This document shows positions 26,240 through 35,239 of a stretch of DNA of 64,000 bases, one piece after another. The notes beneath the pieces were generated by a model. It was not told the origin of the DNA and did not search any database. It saw only the letters and a program-made list of their open reading frames with translations. The translations under genes and the position numbers were made by a program. This DNA comes from Peptoniphilus duerdenii ATCC BAA-1640 (lineage in GTDB: Bacteria; Bacillota; Clostridia; Tissierellales; Peptoniphilaceae), in assembly GCF_000146345.1 (NCBI RefSeq), contig NZ_GL397071.1:1956695-2020694 (forward strand). Reading direction: 5' to 3'. Each line of letters starts with the position of its first letter. The stretch's first letter is position 1.

Positions 26240-26634
26240 TATTTCTCCTTTCTCATATCGTCAAAAAGCTTAACTTGTAAATTTACCAAGTCTAAGAACT
26301 CATCAGAATTAAAGCCATTAATATAAGCAAATTTAATTGTTTCATCGATTTTTGTAATAAGATTTGCTTTTTGATTAATTTTTAAATCGTGCATCTCTGG
26401 CATTTCTACAAAAGTACCTTTTCCTACAACAGTGTTTAAAAAGCCTTCATCTCGTAAGATTTCATATGCTTTCTGAACAGTAATAACACTGACATTTAAA
26501 TCTTTGGCTAAAGATCTCATTGCAGGAATACTATCACCATGTTTTAATTTTCCGTCTAATACAAGTTTTTTAATTTGCGATACAATTTGAATATATATAG
26601 GGTCTTTAGACTGATAACTTATAAGTATTTCCAA
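26239..26634 (-). CDS. GntR family transcriptional regulator (YtrA subfamily)
   Basis: A 131-aa regulator. The N-terminal winged helix-turn-helix is typical (YIQIVSQIKKLVLDGKLKHGDSIPAMRSLAKDLNVSV... VGKGTFV); the short C-terminal tail of about 50 residues without a ligand domain marks the YtrA group, which represses its own ABC operon. The start is a TTG (26632-26634) with CGGAGG well placed upstream. Candidate operator motifs lie in the upstream region. Confidence 0.88.
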   Translation of the reverse strand: MEILISYQSKDPIYIQIVSQIKKLVLDGKLKHGDSIPAMRSLAKDLNVSVITVQKAYEILRDEGFLNTVVGKGTFVEMPEMHDLKINQKANLITKIDETIKFAYINGFNSDEFLDLVNLQVKLFDDMRKEK

Positions 26635-26973
26635 ACTCTACCTCCGTATAAATAAAAAAATAAAATGCTTATACATTTAATTAATTTTTAGACTCGTATA
26701 AATTAATGTTTTTTTCATAGATTTTACCTTTCTTATATTTATTTTAATTATGTTTAGTAATAACTTGGTGGAATAAGTAACTGATTAGTGTGCATAATGT
26801 ACTTAATGTATAAGTACATTTTATACTGTTGGATGTAATAAATCAAGACCTTAATTTAATATTATAGGTATCAAATATTTGCTTAATACGCAAAGGCTTA
26901 AACACAGCAAACTTTTGTATATTAAGACCTACCACAATTTATGAAGTCATAATGCAATCTATTTGACTATAAC
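26635..26973. promoter_or_regulatory. intergenic region with possible GntR operators
   Basis: No gene found. The motif AATGTATAAG occurs in inverted orientation at 26668-26677 and 26805-26814. The latter lies inside a perfect 9-bp inverted repeat AATGTACTT/AAGTACATT (26796-26820). CGTATAAAT is repeated at 26645-26653 and 26695-26703. These are candidate binding sites for the adjacent GntR protein; all are AT-rich, so chance is possible. Confidence 0.35.
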
Positions 26974-26996
26974 AAAAAAAGCAGGGTCTCCCCTGC
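26974..26996 (-). terminator. intrinsic terminator of the ftsEX operon
   Basis: A 6-bp GC stem (GCAGGG/CCCTGC) with a 4-nt loop followed by seven T on the minus strand, just after the stop codon at 27010. Confidence 0.85.
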
Positions 26997-27009
26997 AATA
27001 TTTTTATTT

Positions 27010-27585
27010 TCATCTCATCGAAACTGGTTTATCTAATATTTCTTTCATGACCACAGCTTCTCTTAGATGTTCTAGTCTTATATCTTCATCTGATTCTTCC
27101 ATCAAGTCACCATAAAAACTGTCTTCTTCTATGGTCTTATAGTCTTTTATATCTTCATTTAATGAACCCTTGTAGTTTTTTTCGTAGTCGACCACACTAC
27201 TGGTAAGATCCTGTGGTTTTAGATCTTCAGGTTTCATATTATCCTTAGATTTTACTTCTAAGTCAGTGTCTTTCTTTGCAATACTTTTTTTCTTTTTATT
27301 TTTAAGTCCTATTGCTTCTCCCAAGGAATTGAAAGATTCCCTTTGATAGTTCGTCTTGATCTCAGCGTGTTTGTTGGATTCTTCTTCTATCTCCTTAGTT
27401 ATTTCTTTTAGAATATCTTTAAAAGAGTTTTTTCTCTCTTCTTGATCTTTCTTTATTTTATCGATGGAAGTTTTGTTTTTTTCTTTGCCAGTTGAATTTT
27501 TTTTATTGTTCTTCGCCCTATTTATTCCAGATTCAAGAGCATTTGATACTATCATCATCGCGAGAAATATTAAAAAAGATCTCAT
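27010..27585 (-). CDS. hypothetical membrane-anchored, lysine-rich protein
   Basis: Not assigned to a named family. It has 191 aa: an N-terminal hydrophobic segment (FLIFLAMMIVSNALESG) that could anchor it in the membrane, then a highly charged, probably disordered region rich in Lys and Glu (residues 24-130). The short C-terminal block LREAVVMKEILDKPVSMR resembles the 'EILxKP' endings I associate with small Firmicutes proteins of unknown function. It follows ctpA by 1 bp, so a role alongside the wall and division genes is plausible but unproven. Confidence 0.65.
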   Translation of the reverse strand: MRSFLIFLAMMIVSNALESGINRAKNNKKNSTGKEKNKTSIDKIKKDQEERKNSFKDILKEITKEIEEESNKHAEIKTNYQRESFNSLGEAIGLKNKKKKSIAKKDTDLEVKSKDNMKPEDLKPQDLTSSVVDYEKNYKGSLNEDIKDYKTIEEDSFYGDLMEESDEDIRLEHLREAVVMKEILDKPVSMR

Positions 27586-27586
27586 A

Positions 27587-28753
27587 CTACACTTCTTTCT
27601 TTAAAACTTCTATGGCTTTTTGAAGTTGTGTGTCTTGCTTCAAGAATTCGTAGCCGATTCCTTTTACATTTTCTTTTAATTTTACTTCTATGTCTGGTTT
27701 TATTCCTATTTTATGGATATTTTCTCCAGATGGTGTGAAGTATTCTGATGTGGTAAGTTTAACTCCTGTGCCGTCTTGGAATGGAAATACTGTTTGCACG
27801 ATTCCTTTACCAAAACTCTTAGCTCCTACAAGTTTTCCTCTCTTGAAATCTTTTATCGCTCCAGAAAGTATCTCTGATGCTGAGGCTGATCCTTCATTTA
27901 TAAGGACTACGATTGGTTTGTTGTATTGATCTTTATCTGATTTGTATTCAAATACTATTTTGTGATTTTTATCCTTTGCTGAGACTATGGTTCCTTCTGG
28001 TAGGAGCATGTCCGCTACCTTTACTACTGAGGACACTGTTCCTCCTGGATTTCCTCTTAAGTCAAGGATTAGTCCCTTTACATTTTCTTTTTTTAATTTA
28101 TCTAGGTGGGTCTTGAATTCTTCGTCTGTGTGATCATTAAATTGTATGATTCCAATGTATCCTAGATTTTCTATTTTGTGAGAGATTACGGTTTCTATTT
28201 TGATTTCATCTCTTTCTACATCCATCTCCAAGGTCTTCTTTGTAGATGGTCTGTAAATAGTTAGGTGAACCTTGCTTCCCTTTTCTCCCTTTATTATCTT
28301 TATTGCGTCCTTCATTTCGTCGCCTGTAAATGGTTTGCCATTTACTTTTACGACTATATCCTTTGGTTTTATTCCCGCTTTATCTGCAGGAGTTCCTTTA
28401 ATCGGACTTACTACTTCTATTTGATTGTTTTCATTCTTAAATACTGTGAATCCTATTCCGTAGAAGGAGCCTGTTGTTTCTTGATTCATCTCCTTTAGAT
28501 CTTCTTCTGTTAAGTATTCTGAATATGGATCTTTTAGAGCTGCAACCATTCCTTTTAGTTCGCCATCCCTTAAGTCTTCGTCCTTTACTTCATAGAGATA
28601 GTCCTTCTTTATTTTGTTTTCCACTAGTTTTAGCTTCAAGAATTTTTCTTGATCTTCCGCTCCGAGGAAGTTCTTGGTGACAAATCCAAAGGTTATAATA
28701 TTGGTTCCTATTATTAGTAGAACTACTAGTACAAATTTTAGAAATTTTTTCAT
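27587..28753 (-). CDS. ctpA: C-terminal processing protease CtpA (S41 family) with PDZ domain
   Basis: Membrane-attached serine protease acting outside the cytoplasm. The N-terminal helix (LKFVLVVLLIIGTNIITFGF) is followed by a PDZ domain (about residues 95-175: FYGIGFTVFKNENN to IIKGEKGSKVHL) and the S41 domain with the catalytic Ser in NEGSASASEIL and Lys in GAKSFGKGIVQ. The length of 388 aa is normal. Its location after an M23 peptidase suggests that it processes or degrades wall hydrolases, as reported for CtpA proteins elsewhere. Confidence 0.92.
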   Translation of the reverse strand: MKKFLKFVLVVLLIIGTNIITFGFVTKNFLGAEDQEKFLKLKLVENKIKKDYLYEVKDEDLRDGELKGMVAALKDPYSEYLTEEDLKEMNQETTGSFYGIGFTVFKNENNQIEVVSPIKGTPADKAGIKPKDIVVKVNGKPFTGDEMKDAIKIIKGEKGSKVHLTIYRPSTKKTLEMDVERDEIKIETVISHKIENLGYIGIIQFNDHTDEEFKTHLDKLKKENVKGLILDLRGNPGGTVSSVVKVADMLLPEGTIVSAKDKNHKIVFEYKSDKDQYNKPIVVLINEGSASASEILSGAIKDFKRGKLVGAKSFGKGIVQTVFPFQDGTGVKLTTSEYFTPSGENIHKIGIKPDIEVKLKENVKGIGYEFLKQDTQLQKAIEVLKKEV

Positions 28754-28761
28754 ATTTTCTC

Positions 28762-29940
28762 CTATACAAAGTTAAGTGGATTTTGTGGAGTTCCATTCAC
28801 TCTTACTTCAAAATGTAGGTGAGGACCTGTTGAAAGTCCCGTGGAGCCAACTAATCCAACCACTTGTCCCTTGTCAACCCTATCTCCTTGTCTAACTTTT
28901 ATTACAGATAGATGGGCGTATACTGTTACTGTGCTTCCATGATCTACCATTACTACATTTCCATAGGATCCAAGGGTCCTAGCCATTAATACTGTTCCCT
29001 TAGCTGCAGAAAGTGCAGGTGTTCCAGTTGGAGCTGGTATATCGATACCGGTGTGCATCTTCATATATCCTAGGATTGGATGCTTCATCATTCCAAATCC
29101 ACGAGAAAGTCTAGTGTGACCTGGTACAGGCCATCCAAGTGATGCTCCTGCTCTAGTGGTGATGTTCATCCTTTGAGATGTACTTTCTCTTGCTTCAGCA
29201 GATTGTATTTCTTTTTTTAGGTTTGCTATTTCTTTATCTAGGCTTGCCCAAAGTGCTTCGGATGCTTCATACTCTTGTTTGTACTTTTCAACATCTTTTA
29301 ATAATGATTTCATGTACCTGCTTTTGTTTTCAGAAGCAATCGCAAGTTTGCCCCTTTGCACTTCCAATGCTCTCTTGCTGTTATCCAACTCTTGGTGAGC
29401 AACTAATAGTTTTTCTTTGGCTTCTTTGATTTGGGTTATTTGAAAATCTACATAGTCAATCATCTTTTTGTCAGATTCTGCAATTCTCTTCGCCATTTCT
29501 ATATTGTTTAGCAGATCTTCTATGGATTTAGAGTTCATGACAACTTCTAAGTATCCGACTCTGCCGTTCATATAGGAGGCTCTCATCCTTTCACCAAATT
29601 CATCCTGTACAGCATCCAGGTTTTTGTTAGCTTCGTCAAGTTTCTTTTCATTTTTTGCGATTTCTACGTTTAAAACATCCATCTTTTGATTTAAATCGAA
29701 GATTGAATTATCGTATTTTGAAATTTCCGCATCTAGCTTTTCAATTTCTTTTTCAACATTTGAAGCTTCTGCATTTTTCTTCTTAACTTTTTCTTTGGTT
29801 TCTTTTAATTTCTGTTCAATTTTAGTCTTTTGATCTATTTTGCTGTCTCGCTTCTTCTTTAATTCTTTTGTGCTTGCAAAAACCGATGTTACAAGCAAGC
29901 TAAAAGAAAGAAAAAATACTGTAAATCTTTTAAATTTCAT
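28762..29940 (-). CDS. FtsEX-associated M23 peptidase with coiled coil (EnvC/PcsB-like)
   Basis: Secreted wall hydrolase. A signal peptide (VFFLSFSLLVTSVFA) precedes a long coiled coil from about residue 25 to 250, the part that in EnvC and PcsB contacts FtsX. The C-terminal LytM/M23 domain keeps the zinc ligands (HTGIDIPA and HLHFEVR) and so looks catalytically competent, unlike EnvC, which activates amidases. It follows ftsX by 1 bp. This neighbourhood strongly suggests activation by FtsEX during division or elongation. Confidence 0.9.
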   Translation of the reverse strand: MKFKRFTVFFLSFSLLVTSVFASTKELKKKRDSKIDQKTKIEQKLKETKEKVKKKNAEASNVEKEIEKLDAEISKYDNSIFDLNQKMDVLNVEIAKNEKKLDEANKNLDAVQDEFGERMRASYMNGRVGYLEVVMNSKSIEDLLNNIEMAKRIAESDKKMIDYVDFQITQIKEAKEKLLVAHQELDNSKRALEVQRGKLAIASENKSRYMKSLLKDVEKYKQEYEASEALWASLDKEIANLKKEIQSAEARESTSQRMNITTRAGASLGWPVPGHTRLSRGFGMMKHPILGYMKMHTGIDIPAPTGTPALSAAKGTVLMARTLGSYGNVVMVDHGSTVTVYAHLSVIKVRQGDRVDKGQVVGLVGSTGLSTGPHLHFEVRVNGTPQNPLNFV

Positions 29941-29941
29941 T

Positions 29942-30850
29942 TTACACGTCCAAGAATTTCTTAGTTGAGAAAAGTGAACCTAGGTAGCCTACACATACTC
30001 CTATTGCCAAGAACATAATAAATATGTCTATGTTTATAAATTTAGGATTTAGTATAAATAGGTCCATTTTCATCAGTTCAATCATAAACTTATCGTAAAT
30101 TATTCCATATCCCTTGTAGATTGCAAAGTAGGATATGCAAGCTCCAAATACTCCAAAGAGACATCCTTCTATTAGGAATGGTCCTCTTATATATGAGTTG
30201 GTTGCTCCAAGGTACTTCATGATGGAGATTTCTCTTTTTCTATTGGATACTGCAATTTTAATGGTGTTGTTTATAATTACCACAGATACAAATACTAGGA
30301 TGGATACTATTCCAAGACCTAGGATTTTGATTCCTCTTTCCACACTTAGCATCTTATTTATGATGTCTCCGTGGAAATTGTAGGATTCTATTCCATCTTC
30401 ATCCTTTATATCATCTATTATGGTTTCAGATTCTTCTAATGAATCCATGACTACCACAAGGGATGCAGGGAATACATTTCTCTTTAGAGAGTCAAGGACA
30501 TAGCCCTTACCTTCTAATGATTCCCTGTACTGTTCCTTTGCTTCTTCCTTAGAAACATAGGAAATATTCTTTACATTTTCATGTTCAGCTATTTCTGAAA
30601 TCAGTTCATTTATTCTGTCTTCTTTAATATCATCATTTAAATAAAATATAACCTTGTCTATCTTGCCTGTGGTTTGGTATACCAATGAGTTTACATTTAA
30701 CACAGAAAGAAATACCATTCCAAATAGGATTAGCATCGCCGCTATGGATACGGTAGAAGCTATAGCCATGGCTTTATTTCTCCACATTCCTTTGAATGCG
30801 TCCTTTAGTACGTTTATAAATTGTCTAAACTTCTTCATAGTAACCTCCAC
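29942..30850 (-). CDS. ftsX: cell division protein FtsX
   Basis: Membrane subunit of the FtsEX complex, which relays ATPase activity to wall hydrolases outside the cell. The 302 aa show the expected layout: one N-terminal helix (AIASTVSIAAMLILFGMVFL), an extracellular domain of about 120 residues, then three C-terminal helices. The YLGATNSYIRGPFLIEG segment is typical of FtsX-type permeases. It overlaps ftsE by 26 bp. Confidence 0.93.
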   Translation of the reverse strand: MEVTMKKFRQFINVLKDAFKGMWRNKAMAIASTVSIAAMLILFGMVFLSVLNVNSLVYQTTGKIDKVIFYLNDDIKEDRINELISEIAEHENVKNISYVSKEEAKEQYRESLEGKGYVLDSLKRNVFPASLVVVMDSLEESETIIDDIKDEDGIESYNFHGDIINKMLSVERGIKILGLGIVSILVFVSVVIINNTIKIAVSNRKREISIMKYLGATNSYIRGPFLIEGCLFGVFGACISYFAIYKGYGIIYDKFMIELMKMDLFILNPKFINIDIFIMFLAIGVCVGYLGSLFSTKKFLDV

Positions 30851-31511
30851 TTTCTATATCTGAGATTACTCTACCTTCGTTAAGTGTGATTACACGCTTC
30901 TTCATACTGTCTACGATTTGTTGAGCGTGGGTCGCCATTATTATAGTGGTGCCTTGTTTATTTATATTTTCAAGGGTCTTCATAATTTCAAAGGCTGTTT
31001 CAATGTCCAAGTTTCCTGTAGGTTCGTCACAAACAAGGATTGGAGCTTCGTTTACAATCGCTCTTGCTATTGAAACTCTTTGGGATTCTCCACCAGATAG
31101 TTCGTCTGGTTTTGAATGTTCTTTGCCAGAAAGACCGACTAATTCAACCGCTCTTGTTACTTTTTCTTTGATATTTTTCTTTGAATATCCCCTTATCTCT
31201 AAAGCATAGGCAACATTTTCGTACACTGTCTTATTAGGAATAAGTCTAAAGTCTTGGAAAACTACAGAAATTCCCCTGCGTAATTCAGGAATTTTAGATT
31301 TTCTAAGCTTAGTTATATCTTTTCCATCTATTAAAATTTTCCCTCTTGACGCTTGAAGTTCTCTGATAAGAAGCTTGATCATGGTGGATTTTCCTGCTCC
31401 GGAAGATCCAACTAAGAATACAAAGTCTCCCTCAGGTATATTCAAGTTTATATTTTGTAGGGCTAATGATCCATTCGGATACTCTTTAAATACATTTTCA
31501 AATACTATCAT
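30825..31511 (-). CDS. ftsE: cell division ATP-binding protein FtsE
   Basis: ATPase of FtsEX. Walker A (GSSGAGKSTM), signature (LSGGESQRVSIARAI), Walker B (ILVCDEPTGNLD) and H-loop (MATHAQQIV) are intact. The 228-aa length is exactly in range. It is the first gene of the five-gene operon ftsE-ftsX-M23-ctpA-hypothetical, preceded by an intergenic region of 169 bp that must carry the promoter. Confidence 0.94.
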   Translation of the reverse strand: MIVFENVFKEYPNGSLALQNINLNIPEGDFVFLVGSSGAGKSTMIKLLIRELQASRGKILIDGKDITKLRKSKIPELRRGISVVFQDFRLIPNKTVYENVAYALEIRGYSKKNIKEKVTRAVELVGLSGKEHSKPDELSGGESQRVSIARAIVNEAPILVCDEPTGNLDIETAFEIMKTLENINKQGTTIIMATHAQQIVDSMKKRVITLNEGRVISDIESGGYYEEV

Positions 31512-31620
31512 AAATTCTCCTCACTAAACATTATATAGTAAATTGCCGATTTTGTTTAGTTTTATTTTAAAAACTATGATTTGACAATAGTTTCGGTTTA
31601 TTATATCAATCTTTTGACAC

Positions 31621-31647
31621 AAAAGAAAACACCCGCCTAGGCAGGTG
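31621..31647 (-). terminator. intrinsic terminator of the P-type ATPase gene
   Basis: An 8-bp stem with one G-U pair (CACCTGCC/GGCGGGTG on the minus strand) followed by a T-rich run, about 34 bp after the stop codon. Confidence 0.75.
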
Positions 31648-31680
31648 CTCTTATAAATTTTTTAATGATAATTTTTTTGT

Positions 31681-33756
31681 TTAGTTTAATTTTGGTTTTA
31701 ATGCTCTAAGGGCGTTTAGTACCGCAAGTAGTGCTACCCCAACATCGGCGAAGACTCCAAGCCAGATGGATGCATGACCAAGTCCTGCAAGTCCAAGTAC
31801 TAGAACCTTGACTGCAAATGCCAAAATTATATTTTGATTTACAATATTTACAGTGTTTCTAGAAATCTTAATTCCGTCTATTATCTTATTTAAATTATCT
31901 TTTAAGATAACTATGTCTGAAGCTTCAACAGCTATATCTGAACCGCTCATTCCCATCGAAATCCCAATGTCTGACACTGCGATAACAGGACTGTCATTTA
32001 CTCCGTCGCCAACGAAGGAGATAAGTTTCTTTTCTCTTTCCTTGATCTTTATAAGTTCTGCTACCTTATCTTCCGGAAGTAATCCTCCAACTGCATGGTC
32101 GATTCCCACTTCTTTTGCAACATTTTCTGTCACTGTCACTTCATCTCCAGATAACATGTAGGTTTTGATATTATTCTTCTTTAGAGAGTTTATAAAATCT
32201 TTTGCTTCTGGTTTTATAATATCTGAAACTGTAATTTCGCCGATTAATTTTTTGTCATAGCTTACAAAAATATTTGTGCCTTCTACTTCTTCTGCATCGA
32301 CGATCTTACTATTTCCTACTAACACTTCTTTGCCATGAAGGATGTACTTTATTCCCTTTCCAGGCACTTCTTCAAAATCAACCACGTCGTTAATATTTAT
32401 TTTATTTTTACTCTTTCTTACAATTGCCTTTGCGATTGGATGGTTACTTGACATTTCACCAGCTGCAGCAATCTCTAGCACATCTTCTTCACTAAATCCT
32501 TCATAGGATTTTATATTTGAAACTTCAAACACACCTTTTGTGATGGTGCCTGTCTTATCAAATACGAATATTCCTACATCTTTAAGAGCTTCCAAATAGT
32601 TTCCGCCTTTTACAAAGACACCGTTTTTGGATGCAGCACCGATTCCTCCAAATATTCCAAGAGGAACAGAAATTATAAAGGCACATGGGCATGAAATAAC
32701 TAGAAATACGCAGGCTCTATACACAGCTTCTCTAAGTTCAATCTTAAATAGGCTCGGTCCAAATACAACTAAAAGTAGCGCGATTGCACATACCACTGGA
32801 GTGTAGACCTTTGCAAATTTTGTAATCTTTCTTTCAACATTTGCCTTTCTTTGACTGGCGTTTTCTACCATGTCTATGATCTTTGCAATTGCTCCATCGG
32901 AGTATTCCTTAGTAACTCTAAGCTTTATTGCGTGGGATTTATTAATAGATCCACTCTTTAGTTCTTCTCCCACCACTGCTTTAATCGGCACAGATTCACC
33001 AGTTAAGATAGAAGTATCTAAGTAGGATTCTCCTTCTATAATTTCACCATCAAGGGGCACTTTTTCTCCCGGCTTAACTAGAATTATTTGACCAACCTTT
33101 ACATCTTCTGGTTTGTAGGTAATTAAAATTCCCTTGTCGTCCAAAACATTTGCAAATTCTGGTTTGATTTCCAATGCGGATTTAATATTTTTTCTAGAAT
33201 TATCAAGGGCGATATCTTGTAGAAGTTCTCCAACTGAATAGAATAACATAACCGCTACTGCTTCTGGATATTCTCCAATGGCTATCGCTGAAAATGTCGC
33301 AATCATCATTAGAAATTGTTCGTCGAAAATCTGTCCCTTTAAAATATTTTTAAAGGCAGAGAATACTACTTCATATCCCACTGCTACATATAGGGCTAAG
33401 TAGACAATCTTTTTAACATTTAAATTGTAATCTACAAAATGATTTACGATTAACATCAGTAGAACAAAACTGTAAATAATTATATTTTTTTTGAAGTCTT
33501 CTTTTTCATCGTCTTCTTCATCATTTTTTTGAGAATTATTATCTGCTAGTAAAACTTCAATTCCATCTTCGAATTTATTTACAGAGTCCTCTATCTTTTT
33601 ATGCAAATCTTCTATTTTTTCATGCTCTACATAGAGCATCTCATTTATAAGATCGTAATTAACATCATTGATGCCGTCGTACTTTTTTATATCGTCGACG
33701 ATCTTTGCGCTACAGTTAGGGCAATTTAATCCCTTTAAATAAAATTTCGTCTTCAT
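31681..33756 (-). CDS. heavy-metal P-type ATPase (Zn2+/Cd2+/Pb2+ exporter)
   Basis: P1B-type metal exporter. An N-terminal heavy-metal-associated domain carries Cys12 and Cys15 (LNCPNCSAK). The membrane CPC motif (SCPCAFI), phosphorylation site (DKTGTITKG), SNHPIAKAI histidine-proline motif and hinge (GDGVNDSPV) are all intact. The last helix carries an aspartate (WLGVFADVGVAL), which marks the Zn/Cd/Pb subgroup (ZntA/CadA) rather than copper pumps. It is 691 aa. No regulator gene is adjacent, but an ArsR/SmtB-like operator overlaps its promoter. Confidence 0.92.
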   Translation of the reverse strand: MKTKFYLKGLNCPNCSAKIVDDIKKYDGINDVNYDLINEMLYVEHEKIEDLHKKIEDSVNKFEDGIEVLLADNNSQKNDEEDDEKEDFKKNIIIYSFVLLMLIVNHFVDYNLNVKKIVYLALYVAVGYEVVFSAFKNILKGQIFDEQFLMMIATFSAIAIGEYPEAVAVMLFYSVGELLQDIALDNSRKNIKSALEIKPEFANVLDDKGILITYKPEDVKVGQIILVKPGEKVPLDGEIIEGESYLDTSILTGESVPIKAVVGEELKSGSINKSHAIKLRVTKEYSDGAIAKIIDMVENASQRKANVERKITKFAKVYTPVVCAIALLLVVFGPSLFKIELREAVYRACVFLVISCPCAFIISVPLGIFGGIGAASKNGVFVKGGNYLEALKDVGIFVFDKTGTITKGVFEVSNIKSYEGFSEEDVLEIAAAGEMSSNHPIAKAIVRKSKNKININDVVDFEEVPGKGIKYILHGKEVLVGNSKIVDAEEVEGTNIFVSYDKKLIGEITVSDIIKPEAKDFINSLKKNNIKTYMLSGDEVTVTENVAKEVGIDHAVGGLLPEDKVAELIKIKEREKKLISFVGDGVNDSPVIAVSDIGISMGMSGSDIAVEASDIVILKDNLNKIIDGIKISRNTVNIVNQNIILAFAVKVLVLGLAGLGHASIWLGVFADVGVALLAVLNALRALKPKLN

Positions 33757-33779
33757 AAGTCCTCCTCGTAAGTAATATT

Positions 33780-33801
33780 ATATGAATACTTGTTCATGTA
33801 T
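33780..33801. promoter_or_regulatory. ArsR/SmtB-like metal-responsive operator
   Basis: The sequence contains TGAA (33783-33786), six bases, then TTCA (33793-33796), flanked by further symmetric bases (ATATGAA... TTCATGTAT). TGAA-N6-TTCA is the core of 12-2-12 operators bound by Zn/Cd-sensing ArsR/SmtB repressors. On the minus strand the -10-like TATAAT lies immediately next to it, so a bound repressor would block the ATPase promoter. Confidence 0.6.
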
Positions 33802-33956
33802 TTATATATACATTATCTATTTTTATTCCCCTTCTGTCAATAGATTTTTTAAAAATCTTAAAGGAATTTATAAAAATTATTTTCTATCTCTTTTGGAATT
33901 AAATATTATACATGTTACAATTTATAAAAGGTATAAATAAGATGAAGAGGTGTAAT

Positions 33957-35084
33957 ATGAGTGTTAATTTTGGAAACAAACTACTTGGCTTTGGTATGAT
34001 GAGACTTCCAAAGATAGTAACAGGAGAAAAAGAAGAAATTTTATACGACAAGGTTTGTGAAATGGTGGATTATTTCTTAGAAAATGGATTTAACTACTTC
34101 GACACAGCCCACGGATACCACAAAACTTTTTCAGAAGTTGCTGTGAAGAAATGTCTTTCATCTAGACATAGCAGGGATAAATATATTCTGACCAATAAAC
34201 TTACTGCTATGTACTTCGAAAAGAAGGAAGACATAGAGCCTTTATTTATGAATCAACTTGAAGCTTGCGGTGTGGAATATTTCGACAATTATTTAATCCA
34301 CTCTGTGAGCAAAAATAATTACGGAAAATATATGGACTGTGAAGCCTTTGAAGTGGTTAAATCCCTAAAGGAAAGAGGATTTATAAAACATATTGGAATG
34401 TCCTTTCACGATAGTGCAGAACTTCTTGATAAGATTTTAAGTGAACATGAAGAGATCGAGATGGTGCAAATTCAATTTAACTATATAGACTTTGACGACA
34501 AAATCGTACAGTCCAAGGCTTGCTACGATGTGTGCAGAAAACATAATAAGGAAATAATTATTATGGAGCCTGTCAAAGGCGGAAAACTCGCAAACCTACC
34601 TAAAGACGCTAGAAAAATATTAGAAGATCTAAACGGTGGTTCTATGGCAAGCTATGCAATTAGATTTGCAGCTTCCTTCGAAGGAGTAAAGATGGTTCTC
34701 TCCGGCATGTCAAGCCTCGATGAAATGAAGGACAACTTATCCTACATGAAGGATTTCAAAAAAATAAATGATAAAGAGAGAAAAGCAATAGATAGAGTTG
34801 TAGAAATTTTAAATTCTATCGATTTAATTCCTTGTACAACTTGCGAATACTGTCTCGAAGGATGTCCTCAAAACATTCGTATTCCAAGTATGATTTCCAT
34901 TCTAAACCAAAAGAAGATGTATGAAACAGCAAACTTCGAACATAATTATGACTTGGCGACGAGAACAAATGGCAAAGCATCTGAATGTATAGAATGCGGT
35001 CACTGCGAATCAGTCTGTCCTCAACACATTGAAATCATAGATGCTCTTAAAGATGTGGTAGAAAAGATAGAAAATCAAATTTAA
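33957..35084 (+). CDS. aldo/keto reductase with C-terminal 4Fe-4S ferredoxin domain
   Basis: NAD(P)H-linked oxidoreductase fused to an iron-sulfur module. The barrel carries the AKR tetrad: Asp and Tyr in FDTAHGYH, Lys in ILTNKL and His in YLIHSVS. The C-terminal 80 residues hold two cysteine clusters (CTTCEYCLEGCP and CIECGHCESVCP), predicting two 4Fe-4S clusters. Substrate unknown. I chose the ATG at 33957 because AGAGGTG lies five bases upstream; a longer frame opens at 33912 with a weaker site. It is monocistronic and ends in a strong terminator. Confidence 0.88.
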   Translation: MSVNFGNKLLGFGMMRLPKIVTGEKEEILYDKVCEMVDYFLENGFNYFDTAHGYHKTFSEVAVKKCLSSRHSRDKYILTNKLTAMYFEKKEDIEPLFMNQLEACGVEYFDNYLIHSVSKNNYGKYMDCEAFEVVKSLKERGFIKHIGMSFHDSAELLDKILSEHEEIEMVQIQFNYIDFDDKIVQSKACYDVCRKHNKEIIIMEPVKGGKLANLPKDARKILEDLNGGSMASYAIRFAASFEGVKMVLSGMSSLDEMKDNLSYMKDFKKINDKERKAIDRVVEILNSIDLIPCTTCEYCLEGCPQNIRIPSMISILNQKKMYETANFEHNYDLATRTNGKASECIECGHCESVCPQHIEIIDALKDVVEKIENQI

Positions 35085-35090
35085 AAAATG

Positions 35091-35122
35091 ATGGTAGTTG
35101 GAAAATCCGACTACCATTTTTT
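35091..35122 (+). terminator. intrinsic terminator after the aldo/keto reductase
   Basis: An 11-bp stem with one G-T pair (ATGGTAGTTGG/CCGACTACCAT), 5-nt loop, then six T. Confidence 0.85.
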
Positions 35123-35239
35123 ATTTGTAATATAAAGAAAAGTTTAATTCCTAGAATAACTAGAAAAGATAGAATAGAAAATATTTTTTTGATATACTAT
35201 TATTGATGATAAATATTATTTAAAGAAAGAAGGAGACAA

